Shown one piece after another: positions 24,067-36,004 of a stretch of DNA of 64,000 nt; within the stretch, counting starts at the first letter, position 1; each line of letters starts with the position of its first letter. The notes beneath the pieces were generated by a model, which saw only the letters and a program-made list of their open reading frames with translations, was not told the origin of the DNA and searched no databases. The translations under genes were made by a program, and so were the position numbers. The stretch is from Arthrobacter sp. NicSoilC5 (GTDB taxonomy: Bacteria > Actinomycetota > Actinomycetes > Actinomycetales > Micrococcaceae), in assembly GCF_019977395.1 (NCBI RefSeq), contig NZ_AP024660.1, positions 1,302,001-1,366,000 on the forward strand, in the 5' to 3' direction.

Positions 24067-24939
24067 GTGTCCGCGACGGACCGGGAGGACTTTTCGTTCC
24101 AGGGGATCGGCACCGGCTGGCACATCACCACTCACCTGCCCTTGCCCGCAGCCGTGCGGACACGGGTCCTGGGCAGGGTGGAAAAGTTCGACGGCGAGTG
24201 GTCCCGTTTCCGTGCCGACTCCCGCGTTGCAGCCATGGCCCGACGGCCCGGACGCTACTCCTTCCCGGAGGAGGCCGCGCCACTGGGTGAGCTGTACCGG
24301 CAGCTTTACGACCTGACGAACGGCGCCATGACACCCCTCATAGGCGGGAGCCTGGAGCGCCTGGGGTATGACGCAGCGTACTCCCTCCGGGCAGCGGGGC
24401 CGCCGCTCCCGGCACCGGACTGGGAATCGGTCCTCACGTGGTCCGGAACGGTCCTGACTGCCGGCGCCCCGGTGGTCCTGGACATTGGCGCCGCCGGCAA
24501 GGGCCTGCTGGTGGACCTGCTGGCGCAGGAGCTGGCGGCCGCCGGTGTGGGCGGGTTCGTCATTGATGCCGGCGGGGACCTGCTGGCCCGCGGAACCGTA
24601 CCCGTCAGCGTGGCGCTTGAACACCCCTACAACCCGGCACAGGCGATTGGCGTGGTGGACCTGGAGGGCCGGGCCCTGTGCGCGTCGGCCGCCAACCGGC
24701 GCGCCTGGGGCGACGGACTGCACCACGTCCTGGACGGAACCACCGGGCAGCCGGTCCGGACCGCCGTCGCCACCTGGGCACTGGCGGAGACGGCCATGGT
24801 TGCCGATGCCCTCGCCACCGCCCTCTTCTTCGTTCCGGGCGCACTGCTCCAGGAGGCGTTCGACTTTTCCTGGCTGACGGTCTTTTCCGACGGCAGCGCA
24901 GCCTATTCCGCCGAATTCGAAGGGAAGCTGTTCGCATGA
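24067..24939 (+). CDS. apbE: FAD:protein FMN transferase
   Basis: The 290-residue ApbE-family enzyme transfers FMN from FAD to Ser/Thr of target proteins. Motifs are DIGAAGKG at 139-146 and a metal-site region MVADALATALF near the C-terminus. It starts with GTG 3 nt after the FMN-domain gene and overlaps the next gene by ATGA. No signal peptide or lipobox is present, so it should act in the cytoplasm, unlike many exported ApbE proteins. That fits a substrate exported in folded, already flavinylated form by Tat. Confidence 0.92.
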   Translation: MSATDREDFSFQGIGTGWHITTHLPLPAAVRTRVLGRVEKFDGEWSRFRADSRVAAMARRPGRYSFPEEAAPLGELYRQLYDLTNGAMTPLIGGSLERLGYDAAYSLRAAGPPLPAPDWESVLTWSGTVLTAGAPVVLDIGAAGKGLLVDLLAQELAAAGVGGFVIDAGGDLLARGTVPVSVALEHPYNPAQAIGVVDLEGRALCASAANRRAWGDGLHHVLDGTTGQPVRTAVATWALAETAMVADALATALFFVPGALLQEAFDFSWLTVFSDGSAAYSAEFEGKLFA

Positions 24940-26483
24940 GCCCCGTGGACACACCACAAACCGGCCCGGCCCCCTCCCTGACGGGCCGGATAAGCACCGC
25001 CGTGGGCAGGTTCACCATGTACCGGCTCATCCTTGTGGTCCTGGCAGTACTCGCCGCCTACAGCCTGCTGCTGAATGTGCTGGGCTGGCTGACGTTCGGA
25101 GTCCCGGAAATGCTGGCACACCTGGCGCTGTGCCTGGGCTTGACCTACGCCGCCAACCGGGCGCTGGCGGCACTCTTCCGGGTCAACCCCCATTCCGAGT
25201 CCTCGCTGATCACCGGGCTGCTGCTCTATTTCCTGTTCTGGCCGTCCCTGCAACCGAGGGACCTGGCGGGGGTGGCTCTGGCGTGCGTGCTGGCGTCGGC
25301 GTCCAAATACGCACTGGCGTGGCGCGGACGGCACATATTCAATCCCGCCGCGGCCGGCGCGTTTGCCACCGGACTCACCGGGCTGAACATCGCCACGTGG
25401 TGGGCCGCGACGCCGGCCATGCTCTGGGTGCTGGTCCCGGGCGTGCTGGTGGTCCTGCACCGGACACGCAAGGTGCTGATGGCATCCGTGTTCACGGGGG
25501 CAGCCACCGCGATCATTACCCTTGAACTGCTTCGCTCGGGGATGACGGCCGGGATGGGCGTCTGGCAGGCCCTCGCCCAGCGTCCTGTGCTCTTCTTTGT
25601 GGGCTTCATGCTGACCGAGCCCCTGACATTGCCGCCGCGGCGGCCCCAGCAGTTGGCACTTGCAGCTGTGGTTGGGGTGCTCTTCGCGGTGCCGTGGAAC
25701 CTGGGCATTGTGGCCAACTCCCCGGAGGCGGCGCTGCTGGCGGGCAACCTGCTGGCTTTCCTGGCGGGCCAGCGCGGGGCCGTAAAGCTCCGGTTCGCAG
25801 GGAGCCGCCGGCTGACGCCCACCACCGCCGAGTTCTCGTTCGAGCCCGCCCGCCCGGTACGTTTCCTCCCCGGACAGTACATGGAGCTGGACCTGCCGCA
25901 GGCCAGGCCGGATGGAAAAGGCCGGCGCCGGGTGTTCAGCCTGACCGGCTCCCCCGGCGAGCGCCTGGTGAAATTTGGCGTCCGGACGGCGGGCCCTCTG
26001 TCTGCGGCAAAGGCGGCGCTCCTGGCGCTGCAGCCGGGGGACGAAGTGACAGCCACGGCGGTGGGCGGCGACTTCGTCCTGGCGCGGGATCCCCGCCGGC
26101 CGGTTCTGCTCATCGCGGCGGGCATCGGCATCACGCCGTTTGTGTCCCACCTGTCTTCCGGGGCCCTGCGGGAGCGGGACGCTGTGCTCCTGCTCCTGGC
26201 CAGGAGCGCTGATGAGGTGGCCTACGCGGAAGAACTCGGGACGTCCGGCATGCGTGTACTGGTGCGGCTGGCGGATGGCTCCGACCCGCCTGCCGGCCTG
26301 GCCTCCGCGTCCGCCGGCGCGTCCGGCCGGCTGGATGGAACGGCGCTTGCAGCGCTTGTCCCGGATATCGACCGCCGGGAGGTTTACGTTTCCGGCTCGC
26401 CCGCAAGCGTCGCATCCCTCCGCCGCGCGGCCAGGCGGGCCGGGGCGCGGCGGGTCCGGACGGACTCTTTCTCGGGCTACTGA
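24936..26483 (+). CDS. RnfD/NqrB-like membrane domain fused to a ferredoxin-reductase-type FAD/NAD(P) domain
   Basis: This is a 515-residue two-part protein. Residues 28-280 form about eight to nine membrane helices with NPAAAGAFATGL (136-147) and FMLTEPLTLPP (224-234), resembling RnfD/NqrB. Residues 285-515 are an FNR-type reductase: FLPGQY (310-315), RRVFSLTG (331-338, FAD) and AAGIGITPF (394-402, NAD(P)). No 2Fe-2S cysteines follow. It should move electrons from NAD(P)H across the membrane, probably to the flavinylated lipoprotein encoded two genes upstream. The start ATG lies in an ATGA overlap with apbE. Confidence 0.82.
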   Translation: MSPVDTPQTGPAPSLTGRISTAVGRFTMYRLILVVLAVLAAYSLLLNVLGWLTFGVPEMLAHLALCLGLTYAANRALAALFRVNPHSESSLITGLLLYFLFWPSLQPRDLAGVALACVLASASKYALAWRGRHIFNPAAAGAFATGLTGLNIATWWAATPAMLWVLVPGVLVVLHRTRKVLMASVFTGAATAIITLELLRSGMTAGMGVWQALAQRPVLFFVGFMLTEPLTLPPRRPQQLALAAVVGVLFAVPWNLGIVANSPEAALLAGNLLAFLAGQRGAVKLRFAGSRRLTPTTAEFSFEPARPVRFLPGQYMELDLPQARPDGKGRRRVFSLTGSPGERLVKFGVRTAGPLSAAKAALLALQPGDEVTATAVGGDFVLARDPRRPVLLIAAGIGITPFVSHLSSGALRERDAVLLLLARSADEVAYAEELGTSGMRVLVRLADGSDPPAGLASASAGASGRLDGTALAALVPDIDRREVYVSGSPASVASLRRAARRAGARRVRTDSFSGY

Positions 26484-26595
26484 GGCTGCTTCGGCAACCA
26501 CCCTGGACTGGTCCGGGCGGCGGTTTTCCCTTGCGGGCCACCTTCCTGCTAAGCTCTAGGACGTCCCGCCGGAAACGGCAGGATATCCGGAAATT

Positions 26596-26668
26596 GCCCT
26601 CGTAGCTCAGGGGATAGAGCGTCTGCCTCCGGAGCAGAAGGCCGTAGGTTCGAATCCTACCGAGGGCA
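26596..26668 (+). tRNA. tRNA-Arg(CCG)
   Basis: The 73-nt cloverleaf has acceptor arms GCCCTCG and CGAGGGC, D-arm TAGCTCAGGGGATAGAGC, and T-arm GTAGGTTCGAATCCTAC. The anticodon CCG lies in CTGCCTCCGGAGCAG, reading CGG arginine codons. The discriminator is A; CCA is not encoded. It stands alone between the flavin module and a strong terminator. Confidence 0.97.
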
Positions 26669-26673
26669 CATGG

Positions 26674-26709
26674 AAACCCCCGCCGCTTCTTTAAGCGGCG
26701 GGGGTTTTT
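26674..26709 (+). terminator. terminator after tRNA-Arg
   Basis: A 15-bp stem (26674-26688 with 26693-26707, AAACCCCCGCCGCTT and its complement) with a 4-nt loop is followed by T residues. It sits 6 nt after the tRNA. The A-rich left flank could let it also stop minus-strand transcripts of the cation-efflux gene. Confidence 0.9.
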
Positions 26710-26761
26710 CGTTCCCGTGCGTCCTGCCCCCTGCCGGTCCGGGCCGCCGGAAGGCGCCGGC

Positions 26762-27712
26762 TCAGAAACGCAGGGCTGCCTCGTCAAGGGTTGCCAGGGT
26801 CAGGACGGCTTCCTCTACCGTTTCGTGGTCCTCCAGCTCACGCTCAATCCGGCGCAGGGCCACCGCCACCTCGTGCTCCGGGTGGTCCCCCTCCAGATCC
26901 ACCGCCGCCACCAGGTACAGCTTGCGCGGGCCGACGAATTCCAGGTGCAGGTAGGTGAGCCGGGCGATGTCGCGGTGCTCCAGCACCCGCCGGGCCATGG
27001 AGCGCTCGATGTCCGGGGTGACGCCCTGGCCCACCAGGAAGCGCCTGTTGCGGTCGATCAGGACAACCGCGACGACGGCGAGCAACACGCCGACGACGAT
27101 CGAACCGATTGCGTCCGGCAGCGGCGAGCCGGTGACCTGGTGCAGGAATACGCCCACGAACGCCACCACGAGGCCGATCAGCGCGGCGGCATCCTCGGCG
27201 AACACGGCGCGCAGGGTGGGATCGGAGCTGATCAGGACCTGTTCAAGGGTGTGCCGTTCCAGCTCGTGGGCCGCCTTCCGGGTCTGGCGGAACGCCTGGA
27301 CGAAGGAGACTCCCTCGAAGACGAAGGCCACGGCAAGGACGATGTACGCCACGGTGAAGTCCGCCGCCGGTTCAGGGGCAATGATCTCCTGGATGCCGTG
27401 CATGATGGACACCACTGCCCCGGCGGTAAAAAGGCCGAACGCGGCGAACATCGACCAGACATAGGCTTCCCGGCCGTATCCCATGGGGTGGCTCTTGTCC
27501 CGGGGCCGGGCAGAGCGGCGCTCCGCCAAGAACAGGAACACCTGGTTTCCGGTATCCGCCCAGGAATGCGCTGCCTCCGCGGCCATCGAGGCCGAGCCGG
27601 AAAGGACAGCGGCCACTGACTTTGCCGCCGCCACGAGCACATTCGCCACGAAGGCGATGATGACAGTCAGCAGGGTGGAGCTGGATTTTGTTCGCTTTTC
27701 GGTTTCAGCCAT
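26762..27712 (-). CDS. cation diffusion facilitator family transporter
   Basis: The 316-residue inner-membrane efflux protein for divalent metals has six helices, the helix-II metal motif H49-S-W-A-D53 in AAEAAHSWADTGNQ, and a cytosolic C-terminal domain (about 215-316). The start MAETEKRT was chosen because a TACGGT box ends 6 nt upstream; the open frame upstream is low complexity. The metal (Zn, Mn, Co or Fe) cannot be assigned from the HxxxD motif alone. Confidence 0.88.
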   Translation of the reverse strand: MAETEKRTKSSSTLLTVIIAFVANVLVAAAKSVAAVLSGSASMAAEAAHSWADTGNQVFLFLAERRSARPRDKSHPMGYGREAYVWSMFAAFGLFTAGAVVSIMHGIQEIIAPEPAADFTVAYIVLAVAFVFEGVSFVQAFRQTRKAAHELERHTLEQVLISSDPTLRAVFAEDAAALIGLVVAFVGVFLHQVTGSPLPDAIGSIVVGVLLAVVAVVLIDRNRRFLVGQGVTPDIERSMARRVLEHRDIARLTYLHLEFVGPRKLYLVAAVDLEGDHPEHEVAVALRRIERELEDHETVEEAVLTLATLDEAALRF

Positions 27713-27718
27713 GCGCCT

Positions 27719-27724
27719 ACCGTA
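27719..27724 (-). promoter_or_regulatory. -10 box of a putative leaderless promoter (cation-efflux gene)
   Basis: The minus-strand TACGGT hexamer ends 6 nt before the ATG, the leaderless spacing seen repeatedly in this window. It supports the chosen start over the longer frame. Confidence 0.45.
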
Positions 27725-27836
27725 CCCAGCCCTGCCCGCTCCAGCGCCCGGCGGCTGCTGAATTCGTGCCGGTGGCGTCCCTGTCATTGTCGGTGGCTCC
27801 TCTTAGGCTGATTTCACCTAGTTGAGGGGGTACGCC

Positions 27837-28889
27837 ATGCACGTTCCATTCTGTTCAATCATTCCGCCGTACATGCTGCGGCGGCTGGCGCAGCAGGATG
27901 CGCCGGAGTTCTCGTCCGCGGCAAGCGCCGCCAGGAAGGCGCTGGGCCACGTCGAATCGTTCCAGGCTGCGCGTTCGCAGGCTGTTCCGGCCCTTCCGCC
28001 GGGCCTGCGGTCGGAAAAGCCAGGACCCGTCAACCGCGCCGTCTACGACGCCGGCGGGGACGAAACCCTCCCGGGCAGGCCTGCCCGCGAAGAAGGCGGA
28101 CCCGCCACCGGCGATGCCGCTACGGACGAGGCCTATGACGGGCTGGGGAACACGCACAGGCTGTATGCCGACGCCTTCGGGCGGGATTCGGTGGACGGCC
28201 GAGGGCTGAAGCTGGACGCCACGGTGCACTTCGGCAAGCTGTACGATAATGCCTTCTGGAACGGCAGCCAGATGGTCTTCGGCGATGGCGACGGCGACGT
28301 CTTCGAGCGCTTCACCAAATCCGTCAGCGTCATCGGTCACGAGCTGGCACACGGGGTCACCCAGTACTCGGCGGGGCTTGTGTACCGCAACCAGGCGGGT
28401 GCCCTGAACGAATCCATGTCCGACGTCTTCGGCGCGCTCGTTGAGCAGTACGTCAAGAACCAGACCACCGCGCAGGCCAGCTGGCTGATCGGGGAAGGGC
28501 TCTTCACGTCCAAGGTCCAGGGGCGGGCCCTGCGGTCCATGAAGGCGCCGGGGACCGCGTACGACGACGACGTGCTGGGCAAGGACCCGCAGCCTGACTC
28601 CATGGACTCCTACGTCCGGACCAGCGCGGACAATGGCGGCGTACATATCAACTCCGGCATCCCCAACCGCGCCTTCTACCTGGTGGCGGAGGCACTGGGC
28701 GGCTGCGCGTGGGAGGCTCCGGGCCGGATCTGGTACGAGACCCTGACCAACGGTTCCCTGCCGCCCGCCGCCACGTTCACCGTCTTTGCCCGTGCCACGG
28801 TCCGCGCTGCCGCCGACCTTTTTGGTCCGGAGTCCCCGGAGCATGACGCCGTGGGGGCGGCGTGGGAAACTGTGAAGGTCAAGGTTTAA
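27837..28889 (+). CDS. protealysin-type M4 family zinc metalloprotease
   Basis: The 350-residue thermolysin-family peptidase has a GAGGGGG ribosome site 6 nt before the ATG. The N-terminus, MHVPFCSIIPPYMLRRLA, is the short protealysin-type propeptide; its Cys6 may act as a cysteine switch. The zinc site is HELAH (168-172) plus Glu192 in NESMSDVFG, and the catalytic His270 is in GGVHINSGIPN. There is no signal peptide and no FTP propeptide, so it is probably intracellular or exported by another route. The adjacent gene encodes a likely inhibitor. Confidence 0.93.
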   Translation: MHVPFCSIIPPYMLRRLAQQDAPEFSSAASAARKALGHVESFQAARSQAVPALPPGLRSEKPGPVNRAVYDAGGDETLPGRPAREEGGPATGDAATDEAYDGLGNTHRLYADAFGRDSVDGRGLKLDATVHFGKLYDNAFWNGSQMVFGDGDGDVFERFTKSVSVIGHELAHGVTQYSAGLVYRNQAGALNESMSDVFGALVEQYVKNQTTAQASWLIGEGLFTSKVQGRALRSMKAPGTAYDDDVLGKDPQPDSMDSYVRTSADNGGVHINSGIPNRAFYLVAEALGGCAWEAPGRIWYETLTNGSLPPAATFTVFARATVRAAADLFGPESPEHDAVGAAWETVKVKV

Positions 28890-28948
28890 CCACTGCCCGG
28901 CGGCCCACTCACTGGCCCCGGGCCGTATGGAAGCCCAGGGGCCAGGCC

Positions 28949-29284
28949 ATGAAGATCAAGGTGGAGCGCACCGGCGGGATCGCGGCAATCACTCGCGTGT
29001 GGACGGTGGACGCCCGGACGGACAGCGACCTCAGCCAGTGGCAGCCCATTGTCGAGGCCTGCCCGTGGGATGCGGTTCCCAGCACTCCACGGGCAGCCGC
29101 GGCGGCCTTCGAGGCGCCCCGGCCGGACCGCTTCATCTACTCCATCACGGCCGGGCAGCGCAGGGCTGCCCTGCCCGAGCATGCCCTCACCGGTCCATGG
29201 CGCATCCTGGTTGATACCGCGCGGGCCGCCGCGGAGGAAGCCGGCGGACCACTTCCCGGCGCGGACACCGACGGGCCCGGCTGA
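28949..29284 (+). CDS. candidate emfourin-type protealysin inhibitor
   Basis: The 111-residue cytosolic protein begins MKIKVERTGGIAAITRVW, which resembles the N-terminus of emfourin, the slow tight-binding protealysin inhibitor. A central segment DRFIYSITAG and a late LTGPWRILVD also fit my memory of the family. It lies 59 nt downstream of the M4 protease on the same strand, matching the protease-inhibitor operon layout of that system. The assignment is from motif memory plus context; an alignment was not possible. Confidence 0.7.
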   Translation: MKIKVERTGGIAAITRVWTVDARTDSDLSQWQPIVEACPWDAVPSTPRAAAAAFEAPRPDRFIYSITAGQRRAALPEHALTGPWRILVDTARAAAEEAGGPLPGADTDGPG

Positions 29285-29348
29285 GGGCGGGCGGCGGCCG
29301 GGAAACGACGAAGGGGCGGTTCCCTACGGCAGTAGACTGTCTGCAGCC

Positions 29349-33338
<3,990 letters not shown>

Positions 33339-33360
33339 ACACCTTCTGCTGCTCAGCGCG

Positions 33361-33398
33361 TCCTGCGTGCCCGGCCGGCAAAAGCCGGGCACGCAGGA
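33361..33398. terminator. hairpin between convergent hrpA and HIT genes
   Basis: A perfect 15-bp stem (TCCTGCGTGCCCGGC, 33361-33375, with 33384-33398) and 8-nt loop lies between two convergent genes. No U tract follows on either strand, so it may be a weak or Rho-assisted bidirectional terminator. Confidence 0.7.
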
Positions 33399-33411
33399 CG
33401 ATGACGGGACG

Positions 33412-33840
33412 TCAGGCCGCAGGTACGAAGTCCCCGTAGCCGGCCGTCCGGAGGCCCTCGCGGAGCTTTTCGGCGTTGGCATCCAGTACTGCGGGATCGG
33501 GATTCTGGTCCGCTGAGCCGAAGTCGAAGTCGGCCATGCTTTGCGACGGCCACACGTGCACATGCAGGTGGTTGACCTCGTAGCCGGCCACGATCAGCCC
33601 GGCCCGCCGGGCGCGGAAGATGTCCACCTGGACCGCACCGATCCGCCGTGCCACTTCCATGACCCTGGCCAGGGTCTCCGGCGTGGCGTCAGTCCACCGG
33701 TCCACTTCTTCGGTGGGGACCACCAGTGTGTGGCCGTCGGCAAGCGGTCCGGTGGTAAGGAACGCCGCGACGTCGTCCTCGCGCCAGACGAACCGGCCGG
33801 GAATCTCGCCCTTCAGGATCTTTGTGAACAGGGTGCTCAT
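33412..33840 (-). CDS. HIT family nucleotide hydrolase/transferase
   Basis: The 142-residue protein has the histidine triad HLHVHVW at 91-97 and the N-terminal IPGRFVWREDDVAAF segment of Hint-like enzymes. It probably hydrolyses nucleoside phosphoramidates or adenylates. Its ATG overlaps the upstream alcohol dehydrogenase stop (ATGA), so it is the third gene of a rhodanese-ADH-HIT operon; the functional link of these three is unknown. Confidence 0.93.
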   Translation of the reverse strand: MSTLFTKILKGEIPGRFVWREDDVAAFLTTGPLADGHTLVVPTEEVDRWTDATPETLARVMEVARRIGAVQVDIFRARRAGLIVAGYEVNHLHVHVWPSQSMADFDFGSADQNPDPAVLDANAEKLREGLRTAGYGDFVPAA

Positions 33841-35021
33841 GCGTCTGCCTCCTCGGCTGCTGCCTGCAGCGTGCTGGTGTCCAGCACGAACCGGTACTTT
33901 ACGTCTCCAGCGACCATCCGGTCGTAGGCTTCATTCAGCTGTCCGGCGGCCACCATCTCGATATCGGCAACCACGCCGTGCTCGGCGCAGAAGTCGAGCA
34001 TCTCCTGCGTTTCGGCAATGCCGCCGATCAGTGAGCCTGCATAGGCGATCCTGCGACGGATCAGGGCACCCGGATTGACCGGCGGCATGGCTTCGGAGGG
34101 CAGCCCCAGCTGGAAGAGCGCGCCGTCCACGCGCAGGGTGCGGAAAAAGGGGTTCAGGTCGTGGGGGGCCGCCACAGTATCGATGATGAGGTCGATGCTG
34201 CGGTTCGCGGCGGCCATCGCGGCCTCATCGCGGGACAGGACAACCTCATCCGCGCCCAGTTCCAGGGCGGCCGCAACCTTGGATTCGGATGTAGTGAACA
34301 CCACCACCTTCGCGCCCATGGCCTTGGCCAGCTTGACCGCCATGTGGCCCAGCCCGCCAAGCCCCACGACGCCCACCACGTCGCCTTCCTCCACGTCGAA
34401 GTGGCGCAGCGGCGAAAATGTGGTGACGCCGGCACACAACAGTGGCGCGGCGGCTGCCGGATCCAGCGATTCCGGTACGCGCAGGACGTAGCGGCGGTCC
34501 ACCACGATGGACGACGCATAACCGCCCTGGGTGATGGCGTCCCCGTTCCGCCGGTCCTTTGCGCCGTAGGTGCCGGTCATCCCCTTTTCGCAGTATTGCT
34601 CAAGGCCGTCCAGGCAGCTTTCGCATTCGCGGCAGGAGTCCACCATGCAGCCAACGCCCACGCGGTCGCCCACTGCGAAATCGGTGACGTTCGAACCGGT
34701 CCTGCTGACCGTTCCCACGATTTCGTGGCCGGGGACCAGGGGGTATGTCTGGCCGCCCCATTCTCCGCGGGTGGCGTGCACGTCGGAGTGGCAGAGCCCG
34801 CAGAACTCGATGGCGATTTCCACATCGTCCGGTTTTGGGGCGCGTCTGGCGACCGTCAGCGGCACCAGCCCGCTGGCTCCGGACACGGCGCCGTACGCTG
34901 CGGCGCGCACGCCGGAGTCCGGGGCTGCGACTGCTGGGGTTCCGGCGGCTGCGGGCGCGGCTCCGGCCACGGGCGGAATGGGATGGGCAAGGGGCGGTGG
35001 TACGGGACGTCCTGGTGTCAT
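33837..35021 (-). CDS. zinc-dependent alcohol dehydrogenase, CAD/YahK type
   Basis: The 394-residue MDR-family NADP(H) oxidoreductase has a catalytic zinc site at CGLCHSD and GHEIVG, structural zinc cysteines at CRECESCLDGLEQYC, and nucleotide motif VVGLGGLGHMAV. The pattern matches cinnamyl-alcohol/YahK-type aldehyde reductases. The first 37 residues are Pro/Ala-rich and outside the family; a GTG at about codon 38 (VRAAAYGAVS) is an alternative start, but the ATGA overlap with the rhodanese gene favours the long form. Confidence 0.9.
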   Translation of the reverse strand: MTPGRPVPPPLAHPIPPVAGAAPAAAGTPAVAAPDSGVRAAAYGAVSGASGLVPLTVARRAPKPDDVEIAIEFCGLCHSDVHATRGEWGGQTYPLVPGHEIVGTVSRTGSNVTDFAVGDRVGVGCMVDSCRECESCLDGLEQYCEKGMTGTYGAKDRRNGDAITQGGYASSIVVDRRYVLRVPESLDPAAAAPLLCAGVTTFSPLRHFDVEEGDVVGVVGLGGLGHMAVKLAKAMGAKVVVFTTSESKVAAALELGADEVVLSRDEAAMAAANRSIDLIIDTVAAPHDLNPFFRTLRVDGALFQLGLPSEAMPPVNPGALIRRRIAYAGSLIGGIAETQEMLDFCAEHGVVADIEMVAAGQLNEAYDRMVAGDVKYRFVLDTSTLQAAAEEADA

Positions 35022-35911
35022 AGTGCGACGCTACCCCCGGCTCCGCCGGAGATTCCACCCGGAGCCGCGCCGTCCCCAGGTTCCGCGCCGGTGGCGACCG
35101 GCAGGTCCGGGCGGTTGGACCACTCCGAGAAGGAGCCCGGGTAGAGCGCAGCGGAAAACCCGGCCAGTTCCAGTGCGGCCACCTCATGCGCTGCGGTGAC
35201 GCCGGAGCCGCAGTAGACGGCCACCGGCCGGCCGTCCTGCACGCCCAGGGATTCGAACCTCCGCCGCAGCTCGGCCGGGGCAAGGAACCGCCCGGCCTGG
35301 TCCAGGTTCGCAGCGGTGGGGGCGCTGACTGCTCCGGGAATGTGGCCGGCACGTGGATCCACCGGTTCAATCTCGCCCCGGTACCGCTCCCCCGCCCTCG
35401 CGTCGAGCAACAGGCCGCTCTGCGGCCAGGTGGCGGCAGCACCGGCGTCGGCCACGGGCATCTGCCCGGTGCCCAGCTCAACATCGCCGGGGACGGGATG
35501 GACCGGGCCCGCCTCACGCGGCAGGCCGGCAGCACGCCAGGCGCCCAAACCGCCGTCGAGCAGGTAGACCTCGCTGACACCGGCGTCGCGCAGCATCCAC
35601 CACAGCCTGGCCGCCGCCATGTTCCCGCTGTCATCGTAGGCAACCACCACGTCACCGTTCCGCAGGCCCCACCGGCGGGCCGACTCCTGGAAACGGTCGC
35701 GGGACGGCAGCGGATGCCGGCCCCGGTCCGGCACGGCCGGATCAGCAAGCTCCGTGGCCAGGTCAACGAACACCGCGCCCGGCAGGTGCTCCGCCAGGTA
35801 GTGGTCCTGGCCATGCGGATCGCCCAGCACCCACCGCACGTCCAGCAGTACCGTCCGGGGCCCGGAAGCAAGCCTGGCTTCAAGGCCCGGGACGTCAATC
35901 AATGGCTTCAT
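35018..35911 (-). CDS. sseA: two-domain sulfurtransferase (thiosulfate/3-mercaptopyruvate type)
   Basis: The 297-residue tandem rhodanese has an N-terminal inactive domain (1-140, with LLDVRWVLGDP) and a C-terminal domain bearing catalytic Cys234 in VAVYCGSGVTA. The CGSGVTA loop is typical of 3-mercaptopyruvate sulfurtransferases. The ATG at 35911 has an AAGGAG ribosome site; the longer frame upstream has none. It is transcribed divergently from the Cds1-like gene across 93 nt, grouping two sulfur-handling enzymes. Confidence 0.92.
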   Translation of the reverse strand: MKPLIDVPGLEARLASGPRTVLLDVRWVLGDPHGQDHYLAEHLPGAVFVDLATELADPAVPDRGRHPLPSRDRFQESARRWGLRNGDVVVAYDDSGNMAAARLWWMLRDAGVSEVYLLDGGLGAWRAAGLPREAGPVHPVPGDVELGTGQMPVADAGAAATWPQSGLLLDARAGERYRGEIEPVDPRAGHIPGAVSAPTAANLDQAGRFLAPAELRRRFESLGVQDGRPVAVYCGSGVTAAHEVAALELAGFSAALYPGSFSEWSNRPDLPVATGAEPGDGAAPGGISGGAGGSVAL

Positions 35912-35992
35912 GGTGCTCCTTCTGCGGAATCCGGGCCATGTGCTGGCGCCGGCAACGGTCCAACTGTAGACGGGCAGTCCGGCTGCCGCGGG

Positions 35993-35998
35993 TAGGCT
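35993..35998 (+). promoter_or_regulatory. -10 box of a putative leaderless promoter (Cds1-like gene)
   Basis: TAGGCT ends 6 nt before the GTG start of the PLP enzyme. The identical hexamer at comparable spacing precedes the MBL hydrolase and mntR-like genes. Confidence 0.5.
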
Positions 35999-36004
35999 GG
36001 TGCG

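Noticed and set aside
24678..24935. Upstream extension of the RnfD/FNR fusion into apbE
   Set aside because: The extension is in another frame of apbE and Arg-rich; the ATG at 24936 with an ATGA overlap gives a normal N-terminus.
26596..26709. tRNA-Arg as an integration site for a mobile element
   Set aside because: No integrase, no duplicated tRNA 3' end and no composition change were seen on either side.
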